Numbered from the stretch's first letter, positions 54,265 through 63,761 are shown. The stretch is 64,000 bases of DNA from an uncultured Opitutia bacterium (GCA_903840355.1 CAIMFJ010000008.1:1-64000), one strand, 5' to 3'. Translations and numbers: made by a program. The notes: a model not told the origin generated them from the sequence alone.

Positions 54265-56673
54265 TTAACGTACAAGTTGGAATTCGGGGAGCATGAACAC
54301 CGACCATAATAAATCCGCAACCCCACCCTCCGTCAACTTGGGGCCTAAGATTTCGAGGGAGATTTTGAGTTCGGCGGGCGAAGGCTCGCGACAAAGCGCG
54401 GCTTGATATAACCAATGGACCAAAGCCTGGGGGGAAGCCCAGGTGCGTTGCATCAAGTGCGCGGCACCGCGGTTGAGTAAATCAGTCAATCCAGCCCCAT
54501 TCGATAAATCAATCGCCTCCAAAGTGCTTAATTCCGTGGGACGCATGGAGACAATCTGCTCGCGGTTAGGACGACCTAATGAGCGCTGAAGCAAATCCGA
54601 CTTCATCAACGCTGCCCGAGGTAAGAGCATCGTCTTTTTGGACAGCATGGCGTATTGATCTGCTAAGCGACTTTCGCCCTCACCCCAGCCAACATCGGGT
54701 ACCAAGGCGACAGGCTTCCATTCGGTCTTAGCGGGCAAAGCCCCTTGGGCATTAGGCAACGTCGCCGACCATTGCCACGACTTATCCGTAGCCACGACGA
54801 CTTCTTTGTGGTCGGACAACTGCACGTATAATTGCACCCACAACCCCGCAGGATTAGGTGCGGTGCCGCCATTGCGACCCACGGCGATCAGGTCGTTATT
54901 TCCCTTCTTTAAAACGGTCGTGAGATCGTACGATTGCGGCGACTGCCAATCATCCCCCTTACCAACCTTGTGACCATTCACCCAAAGTTCGTAAGTATTG
55001 TCGCAGGCAATCACCAACCCCGCCCGCGTCACGTCGGTCGCTAAACTCACCGTCTTCCGAAAGACTCGAGCTTCGTTAGCGGCAGGCTGTTTACCCTTCG
55101 CCGTGTCATTAGACCAAATCGGCTGAGCTAACAACGCCGCAATGGCTACACCGTCGCGGGCCCGCATCACCCCCGCATCAATCTTAGCAGGTGCCGTTCC
55201 CGTCAGACGCCAAATCGCATCGACGAATTGCTCCGCCGTCAGGCGCTTCGCACGCGGACCATGGTAAACGTAACCTTTGTCATCGGCATCGCGTTGTAAG
55301 ATTTGCGTCTGCGATTGGTAGGCCTGCGAAGTCACGATGAAAAATAGCACTTCTTTTAAGTCATACTTCGTAGTGACCAATTGGTTGGCCAATAAATCCA
55401 AGACATCCTGATTCCAAGGAGCCGTTTGCATCGCATCGACCGGATGCACTAAACCCCGTCCCATCAAACGGTGCCACAAGCGATTTACGATCGTGCGCTG
55501 GAAGCGCCCGTTATCGGGGTGCGTCATCAAAGCCGCCAGTTGCTTTAAGCGTTCGGCGCGCGGCAACGTCGCATCCACTTGGCCTAACTCCGGAAAAATC
55601 CAAGCGGCGGCGGCCATTTTACCCGTTGGAATGTCGCAACGCACGAGTTCCATCGGATGGTCCGAGTAGATTGCCGCGAGGCCGTAGGAATCTTTCAGTT
55701 TCCAACGATCCGTAAAGCTATCGTGGCACGACGCACACTTCATATTGATGCCTAAAAACGTCTGGCCAACGCTTTGCGCAAATTGCATTTCCGGTTTCTG
55801 ACCTGCACTGGTAGCCCCCCGCCAAATAATCCCTTTCGAAAAACCTTCGCTTTCGGGAGCTGGGGCAATGAGTTCGCGCGTAAAAACGTCGTAGGGTTTG
55901 TTATTAATCAGCGAACGATATAACCAAGCGGTGATTTGTTTGCGACCGCCATCGATGTAGCCCGTACCAGCGTAGTCATTACGCAAAAGGTCATTCCAAA
56001 ACACCATCCAATGTTCGGCGTAATCAATCTCGCGGGCTAATAATTCACGGGCAACGACACTCCGCTTATCCTTGTTAGGATTAGCTAAGAAGGCGGCGGT
56101 TTCTTCCGGCGTAGGCAAAATACCGATCAGGTCTAAATAAACCCGACGCAGGTAAGTGCCATCATCTGCCACGGCGGGGGCGGCGATTTTTTGCCGTTGC
56201 AAGTATTCATCTAGGAGTCGGTCAATCGGATGCTCTCGGCCGGGCTGTGCCGCGGGCAAAGCCACGGCTCGTGGTTTCAATGGGGGCTCATAAGCAGGTT
56301 GTTTGAACGCAAAACCTTCGGTCCAGACGGCACCTTCTTTGATCCAATTCTTAAGCACTTCGACCTCGGCAGGCGTCAGACCTGGCCCTTTCGGAGGCAT
56401 GCGCGTATCCGGATCACTACTAACGACTAATTCCAAAATCTTAGATTTCGCTACTTGGCCAGGCACCAGCATCACGCCGTTCTCACTACCCTCGAGGAGA
56501 GTCGCCCGGGTATTCATCGAAAAACTCCCCTTCTTCTTGTCGCCCGCATGGCACTCGGTGCAGTGCTTCTTTAAGAGCGGCACGACTTCGTGGTTAAAAT
56601 CCACTTCCGCATGCAACCCTAGCCCCGCTAAACCTAGCGCAGCCGAAATAACTAGACGCGAGCCCCACTTCAT
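54265..56673 (-). CDS. PSCyt1-DUF1549-DUF1553 protein with inserted beta-sandwich domain (copy 3)
   Basis: The 802-residue exported protein has PSCyt1 with CTECH (38-42), DUF1549 with CASCH (about 313), and the first part of DUF1553 up to about residue 510. A region of about 130 residues (about 515-650) then resembles a galactose-binding-like beta-sandwich (YELWVNGHKVG, YDLTTVLKKGNNDLIAVG). The DUF1553 ending follows. It is shorter than the other two because the central domain is reduced. It sits between the lactonase and DUF1501 genes with 4-base gaps on both sides, a tight operon. Confidence 0.82.
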   Translation of the reverse strand: MKWGSRLVISAALGLAGLGLHAEVDFNHEVVPLLKKHCTECHAGDKKKGSFSMNTRATLLEGSENGVMLVPGQVAKSKILELVVSSDPDTRMPPKGPGLTPAEVEVLKNWIKEGAVWTEGFAFKQPAYEPPLKPRAVALPAAQPGREHPIDRLLDEYLQRQKIAAPAVADDGTYLRRVYLDLIGILPTPEETAAFLANPNKDKRSVVARELLAREIDYAEHWMVFWNDLLRNDYAGTGYIDGGRKQITAWLYRSLINNKPYDVFTRELIAPAPESEGFSKGIIWRGATSAGQKPEMQFAQSVGQTFLGINMKCASCHDSFTDRWKLKDSYGLAAIYSDHPMELVRCDIPTGKMAAAAWIFPELGQVDATLPRAERLKQLAALMTHPDNGRFQRTIVNRLWHRLMGRGLVHPVDAMQTAPWNQDVLDLLANQLVTTKYDLKEVLFFIVTSQAYQSQTQILQRDADDKGYVYHGPRAKRLTAEQFVDAIWRLTGTAPAKIDAGVMRARDGVAIAALLAQPIWSNDTAKGKQPAANEARVFRKTVSLATDVTRAGLVIACDNTYELWVNGHKVGKGDDWQSPQSYDLTTVLKKGNNDLIAVGRNGGTAPNPAGLWVQLYVQLSDHKEVVVATDKSWQWSATLPNAQGALPAKTEWKPVALVPDVGWGEGESRLADQYAMLSKKTMLLPRAALMKSDLLQRSLGRPNREQIVSMRPTELSTLEAIDLSNGAGLTDLLNRGAAHLMQRTWASPQALVHWLYQAALCREPSPAELKISLEILGPKLTEGGVADLLWSVFMLPEFQLVR

Positions 56674-56677
56674 AAAA

Positions 56678-57775
56678 TTAGCGCGTGAATAAAATGGCAG
56701 CTCCGCCAGGGGCCGCTACCGCTTGGTGGGTGTCCGTGAGTTGGCCCGTCTTCTCATCGATGCGGTAGGCGTTTACGGTGCCTGATTTCTGACCGGCACA
56801 AACCAACCATTGGCTATCGGGGCTTAAACCAAACCCGCGGGGCACGGCCGGCACGTTCAAGACATGCTGCACAAGCGCTAGCGTGCCGTTAGGCTGAATC
56901 GCGAAAACCGCCAAAGAATCATGGCCGCGATTCGAGACGTATAAGAAATGTCCCCGGCGATCCGTGAAAATTTCCGCTACCGTGGTACCTTTGATTCCCG
57001 CCGTACCCTCAGGCATGGTGGTAATCGTCTGCAATTCTTTCAACTGACCATCCGCTGGATTAACCGCAAAGGTGGTCACCGAGAGGCCCATCTCATTACA
57101 GACATAGAGGAATTTGCCGTGAGGCGAGAAAGCTAAGTGACGTGGACCTGCCCCTGCGGGGACGCGACCCGACTTGGGGTTTTGTAAAACCAACTCATGC
57201 TTCTCCACTTCTAATTTATAAATAAAGACGTCATCGGTACCCAAGTCAGGAACGTAGACATAGCGATTTTGGGCATCGGGATAAATCCCGTGAGCGTGCG
57301 GACCCGCTTGGCGAGCCACGTTGGGGCCCTTGCCGGTGTGTTGATCAAAGCTGGTCACGGCACCTAAAGAACCATCGGCCTTAATCGGCAAGCAAGCCAC
57401 CGAACCCGAACCATAATTGGCGACTAATAAATTCTGGCCGCTACCATCAACCGCGAGGTGGGTGGCACCTTGGCCTTGCGTCGCTTCCTTATTCAGAAAA
57501 ATTAATTTCGCACCCTCTACACGGTAAGCAGCCACGCCACCCCCATCGGCTTCCACCGTCGTATAGAGAAACTTCCCATCACGGCTTAAGGCTTGGTACG
57601 ACGCTCCTTTGGCAGGAGCAATCAGTTCGGGGGCCGACAAATGCCCCGTCTCGGAATCCAGGTGCCCGAGCATAATACCGGGCGCCTGCGGACCGGCCGT
57701 ACCGATGTAATAAGTAAGATCCATGGCAGAAACTTGCAGAACGGAAAGGGTGAGCAGGGGCAGCAGACAACGCAT
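56678..57775 (-). CDS. Exported lactonase, 6-phosphogluconolactonase-like seven-bladed propeller
   Basis: The 365-residue protein has a signal peptide (MRCLLPLLTLSVLQVSA) and a beta-propeller with blocks AGPHAHGIYPD, GAGPRHLAFSPHGKFLYVCNE and VPRGFGLSPDSQWLVCAG. These match the Pgl-type lactonase family. Export means the substrate is not cytoplasmic 6-phosphogluconolactone; an extracellular or periplasmic sugar lactone is likely. It heads the operon with PSCyt1 copy 3 and DUF1501 copy 2, so it may open a lactone made by, or feeding, that system. Confidence 0.83.
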   Translation of the reverse strand: MRCLLPLLTLSVLQVSAMDLTYYIGTAGPQAPGIMLGHLDSETGHLSAPELIAPAKGASYQALSRDGKFLYTTVEADGGGVAAYRVEGAKLIFLNKEATQGQGATHLAVDGSGQNLLVANYGSGSVACLPIKADGSLGAVTSFDQHTGKGPNVARQAGPHAHGIYPDAQNRYVYVPDLGTDDVFIYKLEVEKHELVLQNPKSGRVPAGAGPRHLAFSPHGKFLYVCNEMGLSVTTFAVNPADGQLKELQTITTMPEGTAGIKGTTVAEIFTDRRGHFLYVSNRGHDSLAVFAIQPNGTLALVQHVLNVPAVPRGFGLSPDSQWLVCAGQKSGTVNAYRIDEKTGQLTDTHQAVAAPGGAAILFTR

Positions 57776-57848
57776 AGGTAAGTTTTATAAAAGATATAGA
57801 GAGCAGGCGGCGCAAGTAGTTCCCACCAAAATCAAAAACTCTCGAATA

Positions 57849-59852
57849 CTACCAAATTTTAACCCGATTTTCGGGAGCTAACCACATGGGGTCGCCAGGC
57901 TTGGTGCCAAACGCTTCGTGAAATTCGTCGATATTTTTCAAAACGACATTGATCCGTTGCGGCATCGGCGAGTGGGTGTCGGACAACAGGCGATTCCGCA
58001 AGGTTTCGGGACGGATATTTCCTGCGAAGGCAAAAGCATGAGCGAGGAAAAAGCGCTGCATCGGAGTCTGACCAGCGATTAACTTACCCGAACGATAGGC
58101 CTCCGTGGTCTTAAAGGCGTCAATCGCCAAGGCCACCCCACCAATGTCGGCAATGTTTTCCCCGAGCGTGAGTCGGCCATTCACATGAATCCCGGGCAAA
58201 GGCTCTTCCTGATTATACTGGGCCACCATTAACTCGCAGCGGTCGCGAAACGCTTTTTCCGTCGCCGGAGTCCACCCTTCTTCCAAGCGTCCGGTGGGGC
58301 CATAGCGTCGACCCGAATCATCAAACCCGTGCGTGAGTTCGTGTCCAATCGTGCAAGCGATAAAGCCATACAGCACGGCATCATCGAGCAAATCCCCGTC
58401 ATAAGTCGGGACCCCTAAAATCGCGGCGGGCATCACAATCTCATTATTCATGGGACTATAATAAGCATTTACCGTGTAAGGCCGCATCCCCCACTCTTCC
58501 CGCTCGGGCATGCCACCAACGCGTGCAAAAGAGCGGCGCTGGGCCCACTGGGCGACGGATAAAATATTACTCGGTAAATCCTCCGAACGAATCTCCACGC
58601 CCTCATAATCGCGATATTTATCCGGATAACCGACGCGCAGTTTAATCGCGGCCAACTTCTTTAAAGCCCACGCTTTCGTGACCTCATCCATCCAAGTTAA
58701 CTTAGGAATCCGTTGCGCAAAGGCTTGGCGGACATTTTCACAAACTAGCCGAAACCGTTCACGTTGCTGGGGACTAAAACGCCGAGCGACAAATTCCTGT
58801 CCGAGCAAGTCACCCAAAGCACCATCCTCCATTCGTAAGGCACGTTCCTTTAGAACCCGTTGTTGTTTCGCACCGGAGAGGATTTCACCCTCAAACATAA
58901 AGGCCGCTTTGGCCGTCTCGGCGTTAATCACTGAGGCCAAGGAGGCGATGCACTGAAAACGCAAATAATCACGCACCGTTTGCGGCGCAGTCGTCGCCAA
59001 AATCTTGCCCAAAGCCGTCACAAACTCCGGCTGCCCTACCACGACCCGCGTGACGGCAGGGGCACCAGCTTTTTGCAAAATGGGCTCCCAGTGAATCCCG
59101 GGAGTTAGGGCATCTAACTCCGCCATCGACATGGGATGGTAGTTTTTATCGGGATCCCGCAACTCGACCATCGGGCGAGAGACCTCGGCCAAACGCGTTT
59201 CAAAGGCCAAGACCGACGCCCCAGCTTTTTCGCCGCTGGCGGCGTCATAGCCCATAAAATGAAGTAAACGGGCCACGTGAGCGGGGAACGCTTCCCGAAC
59301 GCGTTTCGTCGAAGGCTCCGCACTAAAATAATAGGTTTTTTCCGGCAGGGAGGTCCCCGCTTGGTATAAACCCAGCACCACTAAATTCTCATCCTTCTTA
59401 TCCTGCCCAGCATACAGCCCTAAAAAACTACCCGTCCCTTGAGCGTAAAAATCTGCCGCCACCTCCAACATCTCTTGCGGCGACTGAACCTGATCCAATT
59501 TAGCTAAGACCTGCTGCAAACCACGCGGTAAAGCAAACGGCCGATCTTCAAACTTTAGCGCCGACGTCCAAAAAGCGGCTAGGCGACGCTGATTATAAGT
59601 CGCCTGGTCTCCCTTGGTGAGCAAATCGGCATTAATCTCCAACAGGTCCTTCTTCAGTAAATCATCCTGCCAGGCAAAAGAGTTATAAACCGCTCGGTCA
59701 GCTGGCAGGGGAAAACGGCGATTCCATTGTGCATTGGCGTGTAGCCAAAAATCCGTAGTTGGAGGCACCTTAGGGTCGCGGTTGGATTCAATTAAATCAG
59801 CCGACCAGCCGAGCACGGGTAAAACGAGGAACGCGAGGGGTAGACGCCACAT
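57849..59852 (-). CDS. Exported M13 family metallopeptidase (neprilysin/PepO-like)
   Basis: The 667-residue zinc peptidase has a signal peptide (MWRLPLAFLVLPVLGWSA). The zinc site HELTH in IGHELTHGFDD is at about residue 502, followed by the third ligand Glu in GENIADIGG (about 562). The substrate-binding NAYYSPMNNEIVMPAAIL also matches. Length fits the family. It likely cuts small peptides in the periplasm. It lies 73 bases upstream of the lactonase gene on the same strand, but no clear promoter or terminator separates them. Confidence 0.93.
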   Translation of the reverse strand: MWRLPLAFLVLPVLGWSADLIESNRDPKVPPTTDFWLHANAQWNRRFPLPADRAVYNSFAWQDDLLKKDLLEINADLLTKGDQATYNQRRLAAFWTSALKFEDRPFALPRGLQQVLAKLDQVQSPQEMLEVAADFYAQGTGSFLGLYAGQDKKDENLVVLGLYQAGTSLPEKTYYFSAEPSTKRVREAFPAHVARLLHFMGYDAASGEKAGASVLAFETRLAEVSRPMVELRDPDKNYHPMSMAELDALTPGIHWEPILQKAGAPAVTRVVVGQPEFVTALGKILATTAPQTVRDYLRFQCIASLASVINAETAKAAFMFEGEILSGAKQQRVLKERALRMEDGALGDLLGQEFVARRFSPQQRERFRLVCENVRQAFAQRIPKLTWMDEVTKAWALKKLAAIKLRVGYPDKYRDYEGVEIRSEDLPSNILSVAQWAQRRSFARVGGMPEREEWGMRPYTVNAYYSPMNNEIVMPAAILGVPTYDGDLLDDAVLYGFIACTIGHELTHGFDDSGRRYGPTGRLEEGWTPATEKAFRDRCELMVAQYNQEEPLPGIHVNGRLTLGENIADIGGVALAIDAFKTTEAYRSGKLIAGQTPMQRFFLAHAFAFAGNIRPETLRNRLLSDTHSPMPQRINVVLKNIDEFHEAFGTKPGDPMWLAPENRVKIW

Positions 59853-60103
59853 ACCCTCAACGTGTCCAATCGGGACCTTTCCGAAACACTATTTTAGGAA
59901 AAAACGACCTCACCCACCGTCCGTCGTCATAGCCACCGACTGGCTCCCAGCACCAGGGGTCCTAAAAAATATGAAGGAAATATTTACTTTATTATCAACG
60001 ACTTAGGAAATCACCCCCTCAAAAAGGGCGTTTTGGGACCCCTATAGTAGAGGCCCATCCTTCTTTTATTATTCCACAAGAACCAAAACCCACCCCTTTC
60101 CCT

Positions 60104-61039
60104 ATGTACTCCAAACTCCCTACTCCTGCTACGAACGACTTGGCCAAAGTGCTCACGCCCCAGAGCAACCCAAGCACTGAGTCGTCCAACGACGTCTTGA
60201 GTGCCCTGATGGCCAAGGCTCACAGCTACGCACTGTTGGAGAAGGATGCAGAACTGGCCTTGGGCAAAACCATCCAAGCCGGCAAGTTGGGCAATGGCCA
60301 ACTGACGCCCGCAGCGACCCGTGCCTTGCACGAGCTCATCCTGGCGAACCTCCGCCTCTGCATCTTCCAGGCCAAACGCTACCGCCAAGATCGGGAGCAA
60401 GTCATGGAACTCGCGGCGGCGGGTTTCGTTGGGCTCACCGAGGCCGCACTGAAATTCGATCCGCAACGCGAACTGCGCTTCAACACCTACGCCATTTGGC
60501 CCATCCGGAGTCACATGATTCAGCACCTCCGCCAACAGAATCGCATCGTACACCTTCCCAAGCACATTCACGAGGAGATCACCAAACTCATCAAAGCAGA
60601 AGCGTGCTTGGTACAAGTGCTCGGACGCACTCCGACCGAGGAAGAATTGCTGCAGGCTTTGAAGTGGACCAACGAGGCACTTTGCGAAATCCGTTCGCTG
60701 CAAAATTTCCAAAGTTCCCTCGACGCCCCGGTCGAGGATAACGAAGCTCACACCTTAGGTGATACGTTGCCAGACATGAACGCCATCAACCCCGCCCAAG
60801 CAGCGAGCGAAAAAATCGATGGAGATTTTGTGCGGCGCCAACTCAGCGCCCTCGATGCACGCGAAGCTCTGATCATCACGCTTCGCTTTGGCTTAAATGG
60901 TCCGGAACAAACGCTCGATGAAATCGGGGTCACCTTAAAGATTTCGCGGGAACGCGTCCGCCAACTAGAGGAGCGGGCTTTGCTAAAACTCCGCTCCCTA
61001 GCAGATTCGGGTTTTATTGAAGATAAATCCGCGGCCTAA
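60104..61039 (+). CDS. Divergent group 2-type sigma-70 factor
   Basis: The 311-residue factor has regions 1.2-2, 3 and 4: LILANLRLCIFQAKRY (region 2.1), FVGLTEAALKFDPQRELRFNTYA (2.2-2.3), and TLDEIGVTLKISRERVRQL (4.2). Region 2.4 reads AIWPIRSHMIQ where housekeeping factors have ATWWIRQAIT. Thus the second Trp is Pro, and the residues equivalent to sigma-70 Gln437 and Thr440, which read the -12 base, are Ser and Ile. The -35-reading RERVRQLE helix is kept. It therefore probably uses normal -35 boxes but altered -10 boxes. It is followed by a CxxCH gene. Confidence 0.88.
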   Translation: MYSKLPTPATNDLAKVLTPQSNPSTESSNDVLSALMAKAHSYALLEKDAELALGKTIQAGKLGNGQLTPAATRALHELILANLRLCIFQAKRYRQDREQVMELAAAGFVGLTEAALKFDPQRELRFNTYAIWPIRSHMIQHLRQQNRIVHLPKHIHEEITKLIKAEACLVQVLGRTPTEEELLQALKWTNEALCEIRSLQNFQSSLDAPVEDNEAHTLGDTLPDMNAINPAQAASEKIDGDFVRRQLSALDAREALIITLRFGLNGPEQTLDEIGVTLKISRERVRQLEERALLKLRSLADSGFIEDKSAA

Positions 61040-61094
61040 TACCTGCAAAGCGCGAAAAGTGGAACTTGTGACCCCTGCCATCGGTCTTAAACTG

Positions 61095-62399
61095 ATGCGC
61101 ATGGGGTTTGCTCGTTCAACATGCATCTCGTTATTAGGTTTGTTAACGACCGCACTCGCTTTGCCGGCCCAAGAACATGAGGACTTCGAAGATCCTCCCA
61201 TTAATTATTCGGCCACCCTTCCTAAAGATATTGCGGCGAAAATTAATGCCGCTTTTGCCGATAAGGCCGACGAAATCCGCAGTTGGCCCGCACGTAAGCG
61301 CTTACGCTGGCTACTGGAGCAATGCAACGCACCAGTTGAATCCCAGTTAATGGTTTTTAGTAAAACCAGTTTGCAGCGTGATATCATCAGCCCCTCTAAC
61401 CCACGCGTACTTTATTTCTCGGACGAAGCCTACATCGGCTGGGTTCCGGGCGGGAGCATCGAGTTAACGGTCTTTGACCCAACCCTCGGAGCGACTTTTT
61501 ACACCCTCGATGCCCAAGCCACGGAAAGCAAAGAATTGCTCCACCGGAGCAATGAATGCCTCTCTTGTCACAAAAGTTATGAGCACACGCCCTCGTTGCG
61601 CGATCGCTCCATTTATCCCGATGCTCTTGGTGAGCCCTTAAGTGGCTCCAGTACGTCGAACATCGAGGCCTCGACGCCTTTGCAAGAACGCTGGGGCGGG
61701 TGGTATGTTACCGGCATCCCGGGCGATTTCTTCCACCGCGGTAATACCATGGGGAAAAGCGCGGGCGACTTCGAAGGCACCGATGCACTACACAGCAAAT
61801 GCCTCGCTACCCTGCCCGAACAAGTCGACCCCCAACGCTACCTGAAAGCCACGAGCGACATCATCCCGCTCATCGTGCACGACCACCAAGTCTACGTGCA
61901 CAACGTCTTGGCACACGCCAACCTCACTTCGCGCCTCGCCCTGTACCGCTGGCCCGCCATGCGCGACCTGTTAGGACTCCCCGAACAAGCACCGCCCTCG
62001 GGCTCTTGTCTGGTGGTGTTTAACAACCAAGCCGAGAAGATCATTGAAGCCCTCTTATGTAAAGGTGAGCCCGACTGGCCAACGAGAGGTATCCAAGGCA
62101 ATGGTGAATTCGAAAAAGCCTACGCCAAGGAACGACGCCCCGACACTCAAGGTCGTGCGCTCCGCGACCTTGATTTAAAAACGCGCCTCTTTCGCTACCG
62201 TTGCAGCCCACTCATCTACTCCCAGTCCTTCGCCACCCTTCCCCCGTTACTGCGCGAAATCGTCCTCCAACGCCTCGCCACCGGACTCCAAGCGGCAGAG
62301 CCTACCGACGAATTTAAAAACCTTCCCGCCGACGAACGAAAAGCGATTTACGAGATCATCAAGGCCACCCTGCCCGACTTACCCAAAGAGTGGCATTGA
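61095..62399 (+). CDS. Exported protein with one CxxCH heme motif
   Basis: The 434-residue protein starts at ATG 61095 or 61101 with a signal peptide (MGFARSTCISLLGLLTTALALPA). One heme c-type motif CLSCH is at about 155-159, in a segment SNECLSCHKSYEHTPSLRD. The rest holds no domain I can name; later blocks are GSIELTVFDPTLGATFYTLDA and DHQVYVHNVLAHANLTSRLALYRW. It begins 55 bases after the sigma factor with no terminator between, so the two are probably cotranscribed. A strong terminator follows. Confidence 0.7.
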   Translation: MRMGFARSTCISLLGLLTTALALPAQEHEDFEDPPINYSATLPKDIAAKINAAFADKADEIRSWPARKRLRWLLEQCNAPVESQLMVFSKTSLQRDIISPSNPRVLYFSDEAYIGWVPGGSIELTVFDPTLGATFYTLDAQATESKELLHRSNECLSCHKSYEHTPSLRDRSIYPDALGEPLSGSSTSNIEASTPLQERWGGWYVTGIPGDFFHRGNTMGKSAGDFEGTDALHSKCLATLPEQVDPQRYLKATSDIIPLIVHDHQVYVHNVLAHANLTSRLALYRWPAMRDLLGLPEQAPPSGSCLVVFNNQAEKIIEALLCKGEPDWPTRGIQGNGEFEKAYAKERRPDTQGRALRDLDLKTRLFRYRCSPLIYSQSFATLPPLLREIVLQRLATGLQAAEPTDEFKNLPADERKAIYEIIKATLPDLPKEWH

Positions 62400-62424
62400 G
62401 CTAGCGTTGCCAAGTGGGGCATAA

Positions 62425-62455
62425 AAAAGGGCCAACCGTGATGGTTGGCCCTTTT
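62425..62455. terminator. Strong bidirectional terminator
   Basis: AAAAGGGCCAACC and GGTTGGCCCTTTT form a perfect 13-bp stem around a 5-base loop. T-runs are on both sides. It ends the CxxCH gene on the plus strand and the SGNH hydrolase gene on the minus strand. Confidence 0.95.
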
Positions 62456-62472
62456 GCTAAGCGGAAGAAAAA

Positions 62473-63243
62473 TTACTTCGCTAATTCAGCCACTTTATCG
62501 CGGATTGCATCGGCCTCAATCTGGTAACCCTTGGCCGTGAGGTGCAAGAGGTCCTTCATGATTTCAGTCGATAACGTGCCATCGGCGGTGAGGAACTTCG
62601 GGCCAATGTCCAAGTAGTGCACTTTCTTGCCGTCATCAAACTTCTCAATCAGCGCATTGACCTTCTTATTCTTTTCCCGGCCAGGATTGTTCTTCTCCGT
62701 CGCACCCCGAGGGAAGATGGCTAAAAGTAAAATCTTGGTTTCGGGCGAGCGCTTGTGAATCGCATCGATGATATTATGAATGCCATTCGCAATCTGCTCA
62801 GGGCTGTTTTCACCCACGCCGCTGTTGTTGGTACCAATCATCAATACCACCTCTTTAGGCTTAATCCCGTCGAACTCACCATTCTCAACGCGCCAGAGCA
62901 CGTGTTGGGTGCGATCGCCACCAATACCGAAATTCACCGCTTTGTATTGAGCATATTCTTTATCGAACAAAGCCTTTTGACCATTCCAACCCGCGGTGAT
63001 CGAGTCGCCTAAGAACACCACTTGGGCTTCACCTTTTTTAGCGAGTTCGACAAAGGATTGATGTTGCTTGATGAAATTGCCTTGAGGTTGACCATCAGGC
63101 CCGAGTTTGGGGGCGGCCACATCCGCAGGTTGCACGGGCAACTTAACGGCGGGGGCCGCAGGTTTCTTGGGCTCATCGGCCGCCACCAAGGGGGCCACTT
63201 GCAAACAAGCCAAACCAAGCATCAAGGGAAGGTAGGATTTCAT
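62473..63243 (-). CDS. Exported SGNH/GDSL hydrolase (PAF acetylhydrolase-like)
   Basis: The 256-residue protein has a signal peptide (MKSYLPLMLGLACLQVAPLVAA) and an Ala/Pro-rich linker. Catalytic blocks are FLGDSITAGW (Ser), GIGGDRTQHV, MIGTNNSG (Asn) and DLLHLTAKGYQI (Asp-His). These match the platelet-activating factor acetylhydrolase-like group, often acting as carbohydrate deacetylases in this phylum. ATG 63243 is preferred; the frame's extension to 63300 has no signal. Confidence 0.85.
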   Translation of the reverse strand: MKSYLPLMLGLACLQVAPLVAADEPKKPAAPAVKLPVQPADVAAPKLGPDGQPQGNFIKQHQSFVELAKKGEAQVVFLGDSITAGWNGQKALFDKEYAQYKAVNFGIGGDRTQHVLWRVENGEFDGIKPKEVVLMIGTNNSGVGENSPEQIANGIHNIIDAIHKRSPETKILLLAIFPRGATEKNNPGREKNKKVNALIEKFDDGKKVHYLDIGPKFLTADGTLSTEIMKDLLHLTAKGYQIEADAIRDKVAELAK

Positions 63244-63344
63244 AGGGGTGAAGGTGCAGACAGAGAATTCGGGGCCAAGTTCCCTCCTGTCAACCATCAC
63301 ATGCGCGGGCTTGCCCTGTCTGCTATCTAAAATATGAACAAGCC

Positions 63345-63755
63345 ATGACCGCCCAACCCCTCCGCTTCGTCACCCCCAGCGAAGCTCTTAAAGAAGAATA
63401 TAAAGGACGCACGAATTATTGGGTCTGCCGCCCCGACCTAACGGAAACGCAGGCTTTCCAAATTTGCCAAGCCACCTTACCGCCTGGCGAGGGCCACAAC
63501 TTCCACACCCACCCCGAATTAGAAGAAGTGATTTACGTCTTAGCAGGCGAAGTCGAACAATGGGTAGAGCAAACCAAGCGGATTCTCCGCCCAGGCGAAG
63601 TCGCGCATATTCCCGCCGGTCTAGTCCATGCGACCTTTAACGCTTCGTCCCAAGATGCGGTGATCTTGGCGATTCTCTCGCCCGGAAAAACCCAAGGGCC
63701 CTTCATGGTCGACGTCAGTCAAGCAGCGCCGTGGTGTCACTTGCGTCAGCGCTAG
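63345..63755 (+). CDS. Cupin domain protein
   Basis: The 136-residue single cupin has motif 1 (HNFHTHPELEEVIYVLAG) and motif 2 (PGEVAHIPAGLVHATFN). The His and Glu residues would bind a metal. The function is open: cupins include sugar epimerases, dioxygenases and lyases. It diverges from the SGNH hydrolase by about 100 bases and converges on the DUF1080 gene. Confidence 0.75.
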   Translation: MTAQPLRFVTPSEALKEEYKGRTNYWVCRPDLTETQAFQICQATLPPGEGHNFHTHPELEEVIYVLAGEVEQWVEQTKRILRPGEVAHIPAGLVHATFNASSQDAVILAILSPGKTQGPFMVDVSQAAPWCHLRQR

Positions 63756-63761
63756 GCGGGC

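Noticed and set aside
60000-60103. Possible TATAGT promoter box upstream of the sigma factor
   Set aside because: No acceptable -35 box lies 16-18 bases upstream, and the sequence could be chance.
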